Shown: positions 1 through 6,035, counted from the stretch's first letter. The stretch is 9,575 nt of DNA from Mailhella massiliensis (GCF_020741395.1 NZ_DYZA01000179.1:1-9575); one strand, 5' to 3'. A program made the numbers and translations. The notes: a model not told the origin generated them from the sequence alone.

Positions 1-174
1 GGTGAGCAGGGAAGTCCGGCTTTCTTCAAGCGTCGGATGAAGAAAAAGGTGCAGGTTGGGGGCCTCGGCGTCCGTGTCCACGGCGACAAGGGGCGTATCC
101 CACACCCGCGCCAGAGAAGCCGTAACGCTGGTCTTGCCCGCGCCGCCCTTGCCGCTGGCAATGGCGATTTTCAT
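1..174 (-). CDS. MinD-superfamily P-loop ATPase, inserted-ferredoxin type (5' part only)
   Basis: Only the first 58 residues lie in the window; the gene runs off the left edge. Residues 7-16 read SGKGGAGKTS, the deviant Walker A with signature lysine K9 of the MinD/ParA/Mrp ATPases. Residues 33-45 (DTDAEAPNLHLFL) match the segment typical of MinD-like ATPases that carry an inserted ferredoxin domain, the family of Orp3 and Orp4 in the Desulfovibrio orange-protein complex; the Fe-S insert itself would lie outside the window. Such proteins are thought to help assemble or carry metal clusters. The start at 174 is chosen because AGGGG sits 6 bases ahead; an in-frame ATG at 180 has no spacing from that site. 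It starts 9 bp after the stop of the upstream fusion gene, so the two are co-transcribed. Family sure; exact substrate unknown. Confidence 0.88.
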   Translation of the reverse strand, partial: MKIAIASGKGGAGKTSVTASLARVWDTPLVAVDTDAEAPNLHLFLHPTLEESRTSLLT

Positions 175-183
175 AAGCATCCC

Positions 184-864
184 CTACTTGTTGGAAGCTT
201 CCGCAAAGGGAAGTTCCCCGCGCGCAAAACGCTCCACAGCTTCCCGCACGGTAATGCCCTCCACATCCTGGCAGATTTTAATGCCCGCGGCGGTAAGCGC
301 ATCGAAGGCCTTGGGGCCCACATAACCGCTGAGCACCACTTCCACCCCGGCGCGCGCCATGCGTTCCGCAGTTTCTATACCCGCGCCCATGGCCATCATC
401 TGCGACGCTCCGTTGTCGATGTACTCCACCTTCATGTCCGGCAGATCCACCACCACAAAGCCGCCGGCACGCCCGAAACGGGGGTCGACATAATCGTCAA
501 GGGTGGGGCCTTCACTGGAAACGGCTATTTTCTGCATTGTTATCTCCTTGCAAGAAGTACGGGAACAGTGCTGGGAAAGGGCGTAACTGCCCCCCTCTAT
601 GCGCAGCGCAAGGCCCCGGCAGAGGGCCGTGGCCACAGTGCGCCGCGCGGAAGAAAGCGTGCGCCCGAAAATGAAGCGCGACACGCGCATCCTTTCTGCG
701 GCCTCAATGGCGGTAAGCCCCTCCATGTCGGCAAGGCGCAGGGCTTCCAGCTCATCTACGCTCAAGGTGGCCTCTTCCAGCTCCCGCATGGGTATGCCCC
801 GGGGCTTGAAATAGGTCACGCAAGGCGCGCTGCTCACATAACGGCAATGTTTCGGGCGGGGCAT
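184..864 (-). CDS. DUF134 regulator fused to orange-protein/NifX-like cluster-binding domain
   Basis: A 226-residue, two-domain protein. Residues 1-97 are DUF134 (UPF0251): the MPRPKxCR start, FKPRGIP at 19-25, DELEALRLAD at 37-46 and a sigma-region-4-like helix-turn-helix around 50-75, ending in the IEGG motif at 89-92. Residues 110-226 are a dinitrogenase iron-molybdenum cofactor domain (NifX/NifB C-terminal/Orp family): DPRFGRAGGF at 127-136, an AGIETAERMARAGVEVV core and GPKAFDAL at 183-190. That domain binds or carries Mo- or Fe-containing clusters; in Desulfovibrio gigas the orange protein holds a Mo-Cu cluster. The linker 98-109 contains two cysteines. It heads an operon with the MinD-type ATPase downstream. 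The start is supported by AGGGAG 5 bases ahead. A regulator physically joined to a cluster-binding domain could sense the cluster, but this is inference. An internal start may also release the second domain alone. Confidence 0.88.
   Translation of the reverse strand: MPRPKHCRYVSSAPCVTYFKPRGIPMRELEEATLSVDELEALRLADMEGLTAIEAAERMRVSRFIFGRTLSSARRTVATALCRGLALRIEGGSYALSQHCSRTSCKEITMQKIAVSSEGPTLDDYVDPRFGRAGGFVVVDLPDMKVEYIDNGASQMMAMGAGIETAERMARAGVEVVLSGYVGPKAFDALTAAGIKICQDVEGITVREAVERFARGELPFAEASNK
535..549 (-). promoter_or_regulatory. Internal ribosome-binding site and start codon at the domain junction
   Basis: Read on the minus strand, AAGGAG (549-544), a 6-base spacer and ATG (537-535) form a near-ideal start site. 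It falls exactly where the orange-protein/NifX domain begins (Met110 of the fusion) and is in frame. The Shine-Dalgarno is encoded by Lys-Glu codons. Translation from here would give a free 117-residue protein, close to the size of stand-alone orange proteins. Either the gene makes two products, or this is the remnant of a once-separate start before a gene fusion. Confidence 0.6.
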
Positions 865-876
865 CCTTTCTCCCTG

Positions 877-891
877 GCGTGATCCTCACGC
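877..891 (-). repeat. Perfect 6-bp inverted repeat before the fusion-gene ribosome-binding site
   Basis: Arms GCGTGA (877-882) and TCACGC (886-891) flank a 3-base centre. In the minus-strand mRNA this lies 1 base upstream of the AGGGAG Shine-Dalgarno (875-870), so it could be a small leader hairpin or a DNA operator in the untranslated region. Confidence 0.45.
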
Positions 892-906
892 ATCACATCT
901 CTGTTG

Positions 907-947
907 TTTTGCACAAATGAGCATAATACACAAAAACGCCCTGTCAA
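907..947 (-). promoter_or_regulatory. Predicted sigma-70 promoter of the fusion gene with overlapping operator dyad
   Basis: On the minus strand a perfect TTGACA (947-942) is followed 16 bases later by TATGCT (925-920, 4 of 6 to consensus), putting the start site near 913, about 48 bases before the coding sequence. An imperfect palindrome, plus-strand TGCACA-AA-TGAGCA (910-923), extending to 907-926 with 7 of 10 paired positions, sits over the -10 element. A protein bound there would block the promoter. The downstream product begins with a DNA-binding domain, so autoregulation is a natural guess. Confidence 0.5.
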
Positions 948-1065
948 GCTCGGCAAACATATTTTTTCCCGCAGGGGCCTTGCTTCCTCCGGCATGTCCT
1001 TTTGCCGCCGCTCCCAGCAGGCACTCCGGGCAAAGGGCGTTTGACTTGCCTGAGCTCCTTTGCCG

Positions 1066-1110
1066 CGCTCTCCGGCAGGGAAGCCCTATCTTCACTCTTG
1101 CCGGAGAGCG
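1066..1110. repeat. 12-bp perfect inverted repeat (strong hairpin)
   Basis: The arms CGCTCTCCGGCA (1066-1077) and TGCCGGAGAGCG (1099-1110) are exact reverse complements around a 21-base loop. It lies in the 396-bp divergent region 865-1260, between the fusion gene and larB. Neither side is followed by a T-run, so it is not an ordinary intrinsic terminator. The rest of this region holds the fusion-gene promoter, the repeat at 1192-1211 and no convincing gene. Confidence 0.6.
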
Positions 1111-1186
1111 TACAGAAAGACGCGACAAAAGCAGGATCAGGCAAGAAAAAGAAAGAATCGTGACTGTTCCCCCTTCCCTATTCCTT

Positions 1187-1211
1187 CATAATTGCGGCGG
1201 GAGTGCCGCAA
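1187..1211 (+). promoter_or_regulatory. Candidate -10 element and 7-bp inverted repeat upstream of larB
   Basis: CATAAT (1187-1192) resembles a -10 box, but no good -35 is seen at the right distance. Overlapping it by one base is a perfect inverted repeat, TTGCGGC (1192-1198) and GCCGCAA (1205-1211), loop of 6. If the promoter is real, transcription would start inside the repeat, a position fit for a repressor or a 5'-end hairpin. There is no T-run, so it is not a terminator. Confidence 0.35.
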
Positions 1212-1260
1212 CTTGCGAAAACTGTTCAGGAACGCTATGTCCTTTCCAAAAGGAAACATC

Positions 1261-1914
1261 ATGGATCACGGTATTCTTTTCGATCATGCCCGCACCGCGC
1301 GTATCGGCCTGCCGGAAGCAGTGTTCTGCGAAGGCAAGCCCGTGGAAGCCGTGCGCGAGCTTCTGGAACAGTTCGGCAGAGGTTCAGGCCGCCCCATCCT
1401 GTTCACAAGGCTTGCCGAAAGCATTTTCGCCCAGATACCCGCCGCCGTGCAGGAGCGCTATGATTACCATCCGCTTTCCCGCACGGCTTTCGGCGAGACG
1501 CTTCCCGCCCGGAGCCGGGGGCGGGTGGCCATTGTCTCCGCCGGCACGGCGGACGGCGCCGTGACATGGGAAGCTGCGCGCACCCTGGAATACCTCGGCA
1601 TTGGACACAAGGTTTTTGAAGACTGCGGTGTGGCAGGACTGTGGAGACTCACCGAAAGAATTGAGGAAATCAACCGCTTTCAGGCTGTCATTGTAGTGGC
1701 AGGGCTGGATGCGGCCCTTGCCAGCGTACTCGGAGGGCTGACCCCCCTGCCCGTTTTCGGCGTGCCCACCTCCGTGGGCTACGGCGTCGCCCGGGGCGGG
1801 CACGCCGCGCTCTCCAGCATGCTTTCAAGCTGCGCCCCCGGCATCGCCATCATGAACATCGACAACGGCTACGGCGCGGCATGCGCCGCGGCGCGCGTGG
1901 TAAACAACCTATGA
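1261..1914 (+). CDS. larB: LarB: pyridinium-3,5-biscarboxylate mononucleotide synthase (divergent)
   Basis: LarB carboxylates nicotinic acid adenine dinucleotide at C5 and releases AMP, the first step of nickel-pincer nucleotide synthesis. The 217-residue protein has the LarB N-terminal signature (DHARTARIGLPEAVFCEGK, residues 8-26) and a PurE-like C-terminal domain: SAGTADGAV (93-101), PTSVGYG (169-175) and SSCAPG through NIDNGYGAA (189-207). C191 matches the catalytic Cys221 of the L. plantarum enzyme. Assuming the same ungapped offset of 30, Ser127 becomes A97 and Glu180 becomes D150. The usual family segment with PVAEEA is AVTWEA here. It is about 30 residues shorter at the N-terminus than usual. 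Start 1261 has AAGGAA 5 bases ahead; ATG 1237 with AGGAA 4 bases ahead is an alternative (8 residues longer). First gene of the operon; its stop overlaps larC. Family is sure; full activity is not. Confidence 0.87.
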   Translation: MDHGILFDHARTARIGLPEAVFCEGKPVEAVRELLEQFGRGSGRPILFTRLAESIFAQIPAAVQERYDYHPLSRTAFGETLPARSRGRVAIVSAGTADGAVTWEAARTLEYLGIGHKVFEDCGVAGLWRLTERIEEINRFQAVIVVAGLDAALASVLGGLTPLPVFGVPTSVGYGVARGGHAALSSMLSSCAPGIAIMNIDNGYGAACAAARVVNNL

Positions 1915-2705
1915 GCAGCGAACATCACGAACATTCCCACCATCACCATAACGACGCCCCCTCCGGCCCCGTGCTGACCATACGTGCCCATTCCGGCCTT
2001 TCCGGCGATATTTTCCTCGCAGGGCTTCTGTGCATGACGGGCCTGGATAAAAAAGAAATGGACGAAAGGCTCGCCGCCGTCATGCCCGAACTCAAAGGTG
2101 CCGTGCACCTGATGCGCCGGGAAGTAAACCATATCGGAGGGATGCACGCGCAGGTCGACCTGCCCCGGCAGCACGAGCACCGCACCCTTGCCGACGTGCT
2201 TTCCGTTATCGCCGCAAACGGCATGGCCGAAGAGGCCAAAAAGCTCGCCGCAAAAACCTTCACCATCCTTGCCCGGGCCGAAGCAGCCGTGCACGGCAAA
2301 ACTCCGGAGGAAGTACATTTCCACGAAGTGGGCGCGCTGGACAGTATCCTCGATATCTGTATGAGCTGTGAACTGTTCTGCCTGCTTGCCCCCTCGCGCT
2401 TCGTGGTCAGCCCGCTGCCCATGGCCGACGGCTTCGTACGCTGCGCCCACGGCGTCATCCCCGTGCCTGCCCCGGCAGTGCTGGAGCTCATGGACGGCAT
2501 ACCGGTACGCCCCTTCCCCGGGCAGGGGGAAACCGTCACCCCCACGGCCATGGCACTTTTGAAGGCGCTCCCCACAGAGTTCGGCCCCTGGCCCTCCATG
2601 CGGGTGGAAAAAAAGGCCCTGGTCTACGGCACGCATGTCTTTGAAGATGCGCCGAACGGGGTGCTTTTCGCATGCGGAAGCCCGGACGCCGACCAGTCTT
2701 TTTGA
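1911..2705 (+). CDS. larC: LarC N-terminal half only (LarC1-like nickel insertion protein)
   Basis: LarC inserts nickel into the thiocarboxylated pincer nucleotide in a CTP-dependent step. This 264-residue protein matches the N-terminal part: SGLSGDIFLAGLL (28-40), QHEHRTLADV (87-96), HGKTPEEVHFHEVGALDSI (128-146), PLPMADGFVRCAHGVIPVPAPA (168-189), TVTPT (208-212) and the domain-ending PNGVLFACG (248-256). It then stops; the LarC2 part (NiDDMtpE, MKKGRP-type motifs), which carries the CTP site, is absent. LarE begins 11 bp later with its own Shine-Dalgarno, so there is no room for it. Residues 5-13 (HHEHSHHHH) form an unusual N-terminal metal-binding-like tail. Start ATG overlaps the larB stop (ATGA), suggesting translational coupling. 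TPTGAA of the family reads TPTAMA. Homology is clear; function as a complete nickel insertase is doubtful unless LarC2 is encoded elsewhere. Confidence 0.87.
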   Translation: MSSEHHEHSHHHHNDAPSGPVLTIRAHSGLSGDIFLAGLLCMTGLDKKEMDERLAAVMPELKGAVHLMRREVNHIGGMHAQVDLPRQHEHRTLADVLSVIAANGMAEEAKKLAAKTFTILARAEAAVHGKTPEEVHFHEVGALDSILDICMSCELFCLLAPSRFVVSPLPMADGFVRCAHGVIPVPAPAVLELMDGIPVRPFPGQGETVTPTAMALLKALPTEFGPWPSMRVEKKALVYGTHVFEDAPNGVLFACGSPDADQSF

Positions 2706-2715
2706 GGAGAAGGCC

Positions 2716-3531
2716 ATGTATCCTGCTTCTCTTGCCGGGTTGCGGCAGGTGCTTTCCGACGCGGCGGAAGGCGGATGCTTTGCCCTCGCCTATTCCGGCG
2801 GGTTGGACAGCCGTTTCCTTGCCCATGCCGCAGGGCTTTTCGGCCTGAAGCCCCTGCTTCTGCACGTCACCGGGCCCCATGTACCGCCGGAAGAAACGGA
2901 TTTCGCCCGCGCGTGGGCGGAAAAGAACGCCCTCCCCTTCCGGGAAGCAGCGGTGGATCCTCTGAGCCTTCCCCTTGTGGCGGCGGGCTCGCGCGAGCGC
3001 TGCTACGCATGCAAGAAGAAACTCTTCACCTGCCTTCTCGCGGAAACGTCCCTGCCCCTTTGCGACGGCACCAACGCTTCCGATACCTCGGCCTATCGCC
3101 CGGGGATCCGGGCCGTGCGGGAACTCGGCGTCCTCTCTCCTCTAGCCCTTGCCGGTTTCGGCAAAAAGGAGATACACTTCTTTGCGGAGGCAACCGGCAT
3201 GGAACAGCCCCTGCAGAAGGCGCGTCCATGCCTGCTCACGCGCCTGCCCTACGGCGCTAAGCCTACCGGAAAAATGCTGGCCGCCATAGCTTCCGGGGAA
3301 AAGGCAGCCCGCGTTTCCCTTGCCTCGGCAGGCCTGCCCGAAGCCGATCTGCGCCTGCGCCTTATCGCACCGGAAAGGCTTGAACTTCACCTCATCGACT
3401 CCGACATGGAAAAGCTGAGCGCACCTTCACGGGAAGAACTCGTCCGGAACATCCATGCCGCCATGCCCGGATACCCGCGCCCCGTCCTGTCGGCGCAGGC
3501 GTCGCTTTCCGGCTTTTTCGACAGGACATGA
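2716..3531 (+). CDS. larE: LarE: ATP-dependent sulfur transferase for nickel-pincer cofactor
   Basis: LarE adenylates and thiolates the two carboxylates of the LarB product. The 271-residue protein has the PP-loop ATP pyrophosphatase motif SGGLDS (27-32), DGTNASD (117-123) followed by RPG (128-130), SPLALAGFGKKEI (141-153) and the PCLLTRLPYG segment (171-180). C172 lies where L. plantarum LarE has its sacrificial cysteine (Cys176). C96 and C99 in RCYACKK add two more cysteines. Some LarE enzymes, such as that of Thermotoga maritima, hold a [4Fe-4S] cluster on three cysteines and act catalytically; this protein fits that class by inference. GGAG 6 bases before the ATG supports the start. It follows larC by 10 bases after the stop, and its own stop overlaps an upstream ATG of the next gene. 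Confidence 0.93.
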   Translation: MYPASLAGLRQVLSDAAEGGCFALAYSGGLDSRFLAHAAGLFGLKPLLLHVTGPHVPPEETDFARAWAEKNALPFREAAVDPLSLPLVAAGSRERCYACKKKLFTCLLAETSLPLCDGTNASDTSAYRPGIRAVRELGVLSPLALAGFGKKEIHFFAEATGMEQPLQKARPCLLTRLPYGAKPTGKMLAAIASGEKAARVSLASAGLPEADLRLRLIAPERLELHLIDSDMEKLSAPSREELVRNIHAAMPGYPRPVLSAQASLSGFFDRT

Positions 3532-3563
3532 CAACCGCCCCATACCGTACCAGGAGAAAACTT

Positions 3564-4670
3564 ATGGCAGCATCAAAAGTCTATTTCACCGACATGCGTT
3601 GCAAGGTGGGTACCAGCCTTCTGGAGAAACTGGACAAGCTCATGCTTGCCGCAGGCATGGAACGCATGGACTTTGAGAACAAATTCGTGGCGATCAAAAT
3701 GCATTTCGGAGAGCCGGGGAACCTTTCCTTCCTGCGCCCCAACTTTGCCCGCGCCGTGGCCGACCGCGTGAAGGCTCTCGGCGGCAAGCCATTCCTCACC
3801 GACTGCAACACCCTCTATGTGGGCCGGCGCAAGGATGCCCTTGAACACCTCGCCGCTGCCAATGAAAACGGCTTCTCGCCGCTCAGCACCGGCTGCCAGA
3901 TCATCATCGCCGACGGGCTGAAGGGGACGGACGACGTGGAAGTACCCGTGCATGGGGGCATCATCCTCAAAAGCGCCTTTATCGGCCGCGCCGTCATGGA
4001 TGCCGATATATTCATTTCCCTCACTCATTTCAAGGGACATGAGCTCACCGGCTTCGGCGGCGCTATCAAGAACATCGGCATGGGCTGCGGCAGCCGCGCC
4101 GGGAAAATGGCCATGCACTGCAACGGCAAGCCCACGGTGGATGAGGAAAAGTGCCGCGGCTGCCGTACCTGTACCCGCTACTGTGCTCAGCAGGCCATTA
4201 CCGTGACGGAACACAAGGCGCATATCGACCATGAAAAGTGTGTAGGCTGCGGCCGATGCATCGGCGTATGCAACTTCAACGCCATTGCCAACGATATCGA
4301 CGCCAGCAACAACGACGTCAACTGCCGCATGGCCGAGTATGCCAAAGCGGTTGTGGACGGCCGCCCCCACTTCCACATCAGCATCGTCAACCAGGTCTCC
4401 CCCTGCTGCGACTGTCACGGAGAAAACGACGCCGCCGTTGTACCGGATATCGGCATGTTCGCCAGTTTCGACCCTGTGGCTCTTGACAAGGCCTGCATCG
4501 ACGCGGTGAACGCCGCCCCGGCCATAGCCACCAGCGTGCTCAGTCAATGCGACCATGCCGGACACGACCATTTCACCAGCATTCATCCCGCCACGGACTG
4601 GCGCGGCCAGATCCGCCATGCCGAAGCCGTCGGCCTGGGCAGCGGGGAATACGAACTCATCACCCTGTAA
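3564..4670 (+). CDS. DUF362 protein with 2x[4Fe-4S] ferredoxin domain
   Basis: A 368-residue DUF362 protein, the last gene of the lar operon. The DUF362 core is split by a bacterial ferredoxin insert: CxxCxxCxxxC at C197/C200/C203/C207 and again at C226/C229/C232/C236, each followed by a conserved aliphatic stretch, giving two [4Fe-4S] clusters. Core features include MHFGEPGN (46-53), SLTHFKGHELTGFGGAIKNIG (152-172) and the C-terminal FDPVALDKACID (302-313). A CCDC motif (281-284) adds further cysteines. No signal peptide is visible, so it is probably cytoplasmic. The start at 3564 has AGGAGA 6 bases ahead; an in-frame ATG at 3528 overlaps the larE stop (ATGA) but lacks a Shine-Dalgarno. The family has no settled biochemical role. 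Placement after larE suggests redox support for an Fe-S LarE, which is inference. Confidence 0.9.
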   Translation: MAASKVYFTDMRCKVGTSLLEKLDKLMLAAGMERMDFENKFVAIKMHFGEPGNLSFLRPNFARAVADRVKALGGKPFLTDCNTLYVGRRKDALEHLAAANENGFSPLSTGCQIIIADGLKGTDDVEVPVHGGIILKSAFIGRAVMDADIFISLTHFKGHELTGFGGAIKNIGMGCGSRAGKMAMHCNGKPTVDEEKCRGCRTCTRYCAQQAITVTEHKAHIDHEKCVGCGRCIGVCNFNAIANDIDASNNDVNCRMAEYAKAVVDGRPHFHISIVNQVSPCCDCHGENDAAVVPDIGMFASFDPVALDKACIDAVNAAPAIATSVLSQCDHAGHDHFTSIHPATDWRGQIRHAEAVGLGSGEYELITL

Positions 4671-4685
4671 GCCATACGCTTTGCC

Positions 4686-4716
4686 GGGCCGCATTCTTCA
4701 GGGATGCGGCCCTTTT
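4686..4716 (+). terminator. Intrinsic terminator of the lar-DUF362 operon
   Basis: A 9-bp perfect stem, GGGCCGCAT (4686-4694) and ATGCGGCCC (4704-4712), with a 9-base loop is followed directly by TTTT. It lies 15 bp after the DUF362 stop and closes the operon. Confidence 0.9.
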
Positions 4717-4743
4717 CATCCCGCTTCCCCATTCGCCGATCTT

Positions 4744-4771
4744 CTTTTCACAGGAATATCCCCGTGAAAAG
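4744..4771. repeat. AT-rich inverted repeat between the convergent genes
   Basis: Arms CTTTTCAC (4744-4751) and GTGAAAAG (4764-4771) pair, with one mismatch and two more inner pairs around a 6-base loop. It lies between DUF362 and the convergent lysR gene and may help end transcription from the lysR side, but the U-tract is only four bases within the stem, so this is uncertain. The rest of 4717-4880 shows nothing clear. Confidence 0.35.
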
Positions 4772-4862
4772 CGTAAGCCGAGACGCAGACGCCGAGAAAA
4801 CTCTTTTTTCCCACGGAAGCCGCAGAGTCGAGGCGATAATGCTTTCCTGCAAAGCGCACGAC

Positions 4863-4886
4863 AAAAAACGCCTTCCTCTTTCAGGC
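4863..4886 (-). terminator. Weak candidate terminator of lysR
   Basis: On the minus strand a short stem GCCT/AGGC with a 9-base loop, overlapping the lysR stop codon, is followed by G and six T residues (4868-4863). The T-run is good but the 4-bp stem is weak. Confidence 0.3.
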
Positions 4887-5774
4887 TCCTCTTTCCGCCT
4901 CGCATTCCTTCATCAGCGCCTCCAGAAAGCGTTCCGCCGCCCGGGAAAACATCTGATATTTCTTCCATGCTACAACAAGCCCCACCTCAAGGCGAGGCTC
5001 CAGCGGACGGAAGCATAATGCTCCCCCGGCCTCGCAGTGCACGATGCCGTCCAGGCACAGGGCGCAGCCCATGCCCTCCTCCACCATGACCGAAGCGTTG
5101 TAGAGAAGGTTATAAGTCCCCAGCACGTTCAGAGAGTCAAACCTTTCCCCCATCCAGGCGGCGATCTCATTGGCCACAAGGTGCTGACGTGAGCAGAAAA
5201 GGGGAAGAGCTGCCACGTCCGAAGGGCCCAGAGCCGCTTTTCCGGCAAGGGGGTGGTCGCTTCTCATAAGCACGCCCCACACGTCCTTCATGGGCAGGCG
5301 CACATATTCATAGCGGGAGAGGTCGGCCGGCCCCACGAATACGCCGAAGTCCACCAGCCCTTCATCCAGTTTTTCCATGACCTCGGCGGCGTTGCCGCTG
5401 AACAGATGATAGGCAATATGCGGGTGCGCGGAAAAAAGGCGGCGGGCGGCCCCGGCAATAAGCCGCATGGCCTGCGTTTCTCCTCCGCCTATGTGAACGT
5501 CCCCGCTCACTTCCTCCTCCGCTACGCGGAACTCTTCCACCGTCCTGTCGGCAAGGGCCACGATTTCCTGTGCCCTCTTACGCAGGAACATGCCGTCCTC
5601 CGTGAGCGTCATCCTCCGCCCGCCGCGCAGAAAAAGCTTTTTGCCGAGTTCCTCTTCCAGATCCATGATCTGGCGGGAAAGCGTAGGCTGCGTAACATGC
5701 AGAAGTTCCGCCGCCTTCGATATGTTCTCCTCCCCGGCCACAGCCAGAAAATAGCGCAGTACCCGAAGTTCCAT
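4881..5774 (-). CDS. LysR-family transcriptional regulator
   Basis: A 297-residue LysR regulator of usual length. The N-terminal winged helix-turn-helix is clear: ELRVLRYFLAV at 2-12, helix-turn-helix SKAAELLHVTQPTLSRQI at 19-36, then DLEEELGKKLFLR and the wing LTEDG (57-61). A linker helix runs to about 88 and the effector-binding domain of periplasmic-binding-protein fold spans about 90-290. The effector cannot be told from sequence. AAGGAG 4 bases ahead supports the start. It is transcribed away from the exported hydrolase gene, the usual arrangement for a LysR protein and its target; a T-N11-A dyad in the shared gap supports that pairing and self-repression. A role over the exporter and cupin genes further right is possible but not shown. 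Confidence 0.95.
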   Translation of the reverse strand: MELRVLRYFLAVAGEENISKAAELLHVTQPTLSRQIMDLEEELGKKLFLRGGRRMTLTEDGMFLRKRAQEIVALADRTVEEFRVAEEEVSGDVHIGGGETQAMRLIAGAARRLFSAHPHIAYHLFSGNAAEVMEKLDEGLVDFGVFVGPADLSRYEYVRLPMKDVWGVLMRSDHPLAGKAALGPSDVAALPLFCSRQHLVANEIAAWMGERFDSLNVLGTYNLLYNASVMVEEGMGCALCLDGIVHCEAGGALCFRPLEPRLEVGLVVAWKKYQMFSRAAERFLEALMKECEAERGA

Positions 5775-5950
5775 GACTCTCCTTTCCGTCTCCGTCGATC
5801 CCGGTCTGTTTTCCTTCCCCCGGATAAGGACAATCCCGGAAAAGTATGTCCCGTCCCTCATTCAGCGTTTCTGGTTCCGTGCCTCACGCTCAGCCCGCAA
5901 AGAAAAACACCGAACCCCCTGTCGCGTATTCCCATAAACGTCTCTTCGCC

Positions 5951-5984
5951 AGAATAGCGGCCTTTTTCATGCCCGTAAAGCATG
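5951..5984 (-). promoter_or_regulatory. LysR-type box (T-N11-A) overlapping predicted lysR promoter
   Basis: The plus-strand dyad CATGC-N7-GCATG (5968-5984) contains T5970-N11-A5982, the hallmark of a LysR recognition site. On the minus strand a weak promoter, TTTACG (5979-5974), 17 bp, TATTCT (5956-5951), overlaps it, so binding would repress lysR. The dyad centre at 5976 lies about 66 bp upstream of the start site predicted for the hydrolase, the usual position for LysR recognition sites. The lysR leader would be about 170 bases. Confidence 0.55.
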
Positions 5985-6005
5985 GTTTTTCATTCAATAT
6001 AAGTA

Positions 6006-6035
6006 TTGGCTATGGAAAAAATTTTCCCTTATAAC
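6006..6035 (+). promoter_or_regulatory. Predicted promoter of the hydrolase with A/T palindrome
   Basis: TTGGCT (6006-6011), 18 bp, TATAAC (6030-6035) gives a start near 6042 and a leader of about 37 bases. Between the two boxes lies GGAAAA-AA-TTTTCC (6014-6027), a palindrome that might be the second (activation) contact of the LysR protein or another operator. The 304-bp gap 5775-6078 holds this promoter and the LysR box, and no gene. Confidence 0.5.

Noticed and set aside
37..882. 281-codon open frame on the plus strand across the DUF134 fusion and ATPase genes
   Set aside because: It is the antisense shadow of two clearly homologous minus-strand genes; its translation has no recognisable domain.
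1066..1110. Intrinsic terminator reading of the 12-bp hairpin
   Set aside because: No T-run follows the stem on either strand.
1192..1260. Upstream TTG start for LarB at 1192
   Set aside because: No ribosome-binding site, and the added residues do not resemble the LarB N-terminus; ATG at 1261 (or 1237) is better supported.
2635..2716. Possible frameshift joining LarC to LarE, as larC1/larC2 are joined in L. plantarum
   Set aside because: The larE frame is open a little upstream, but a proper Shine-Dalgarno and ATG precede the LarE homology, no slippery run is evident, and no LarC2 motifs lie between.
3528..3563. Start of the DUF362 gene at the ATG overlapping the larE stop
   Set aside because: No Shine-Dalgarno there, while the ATG at 3564 has AGGAGA at ideal spacing and fits the family N-terminus.
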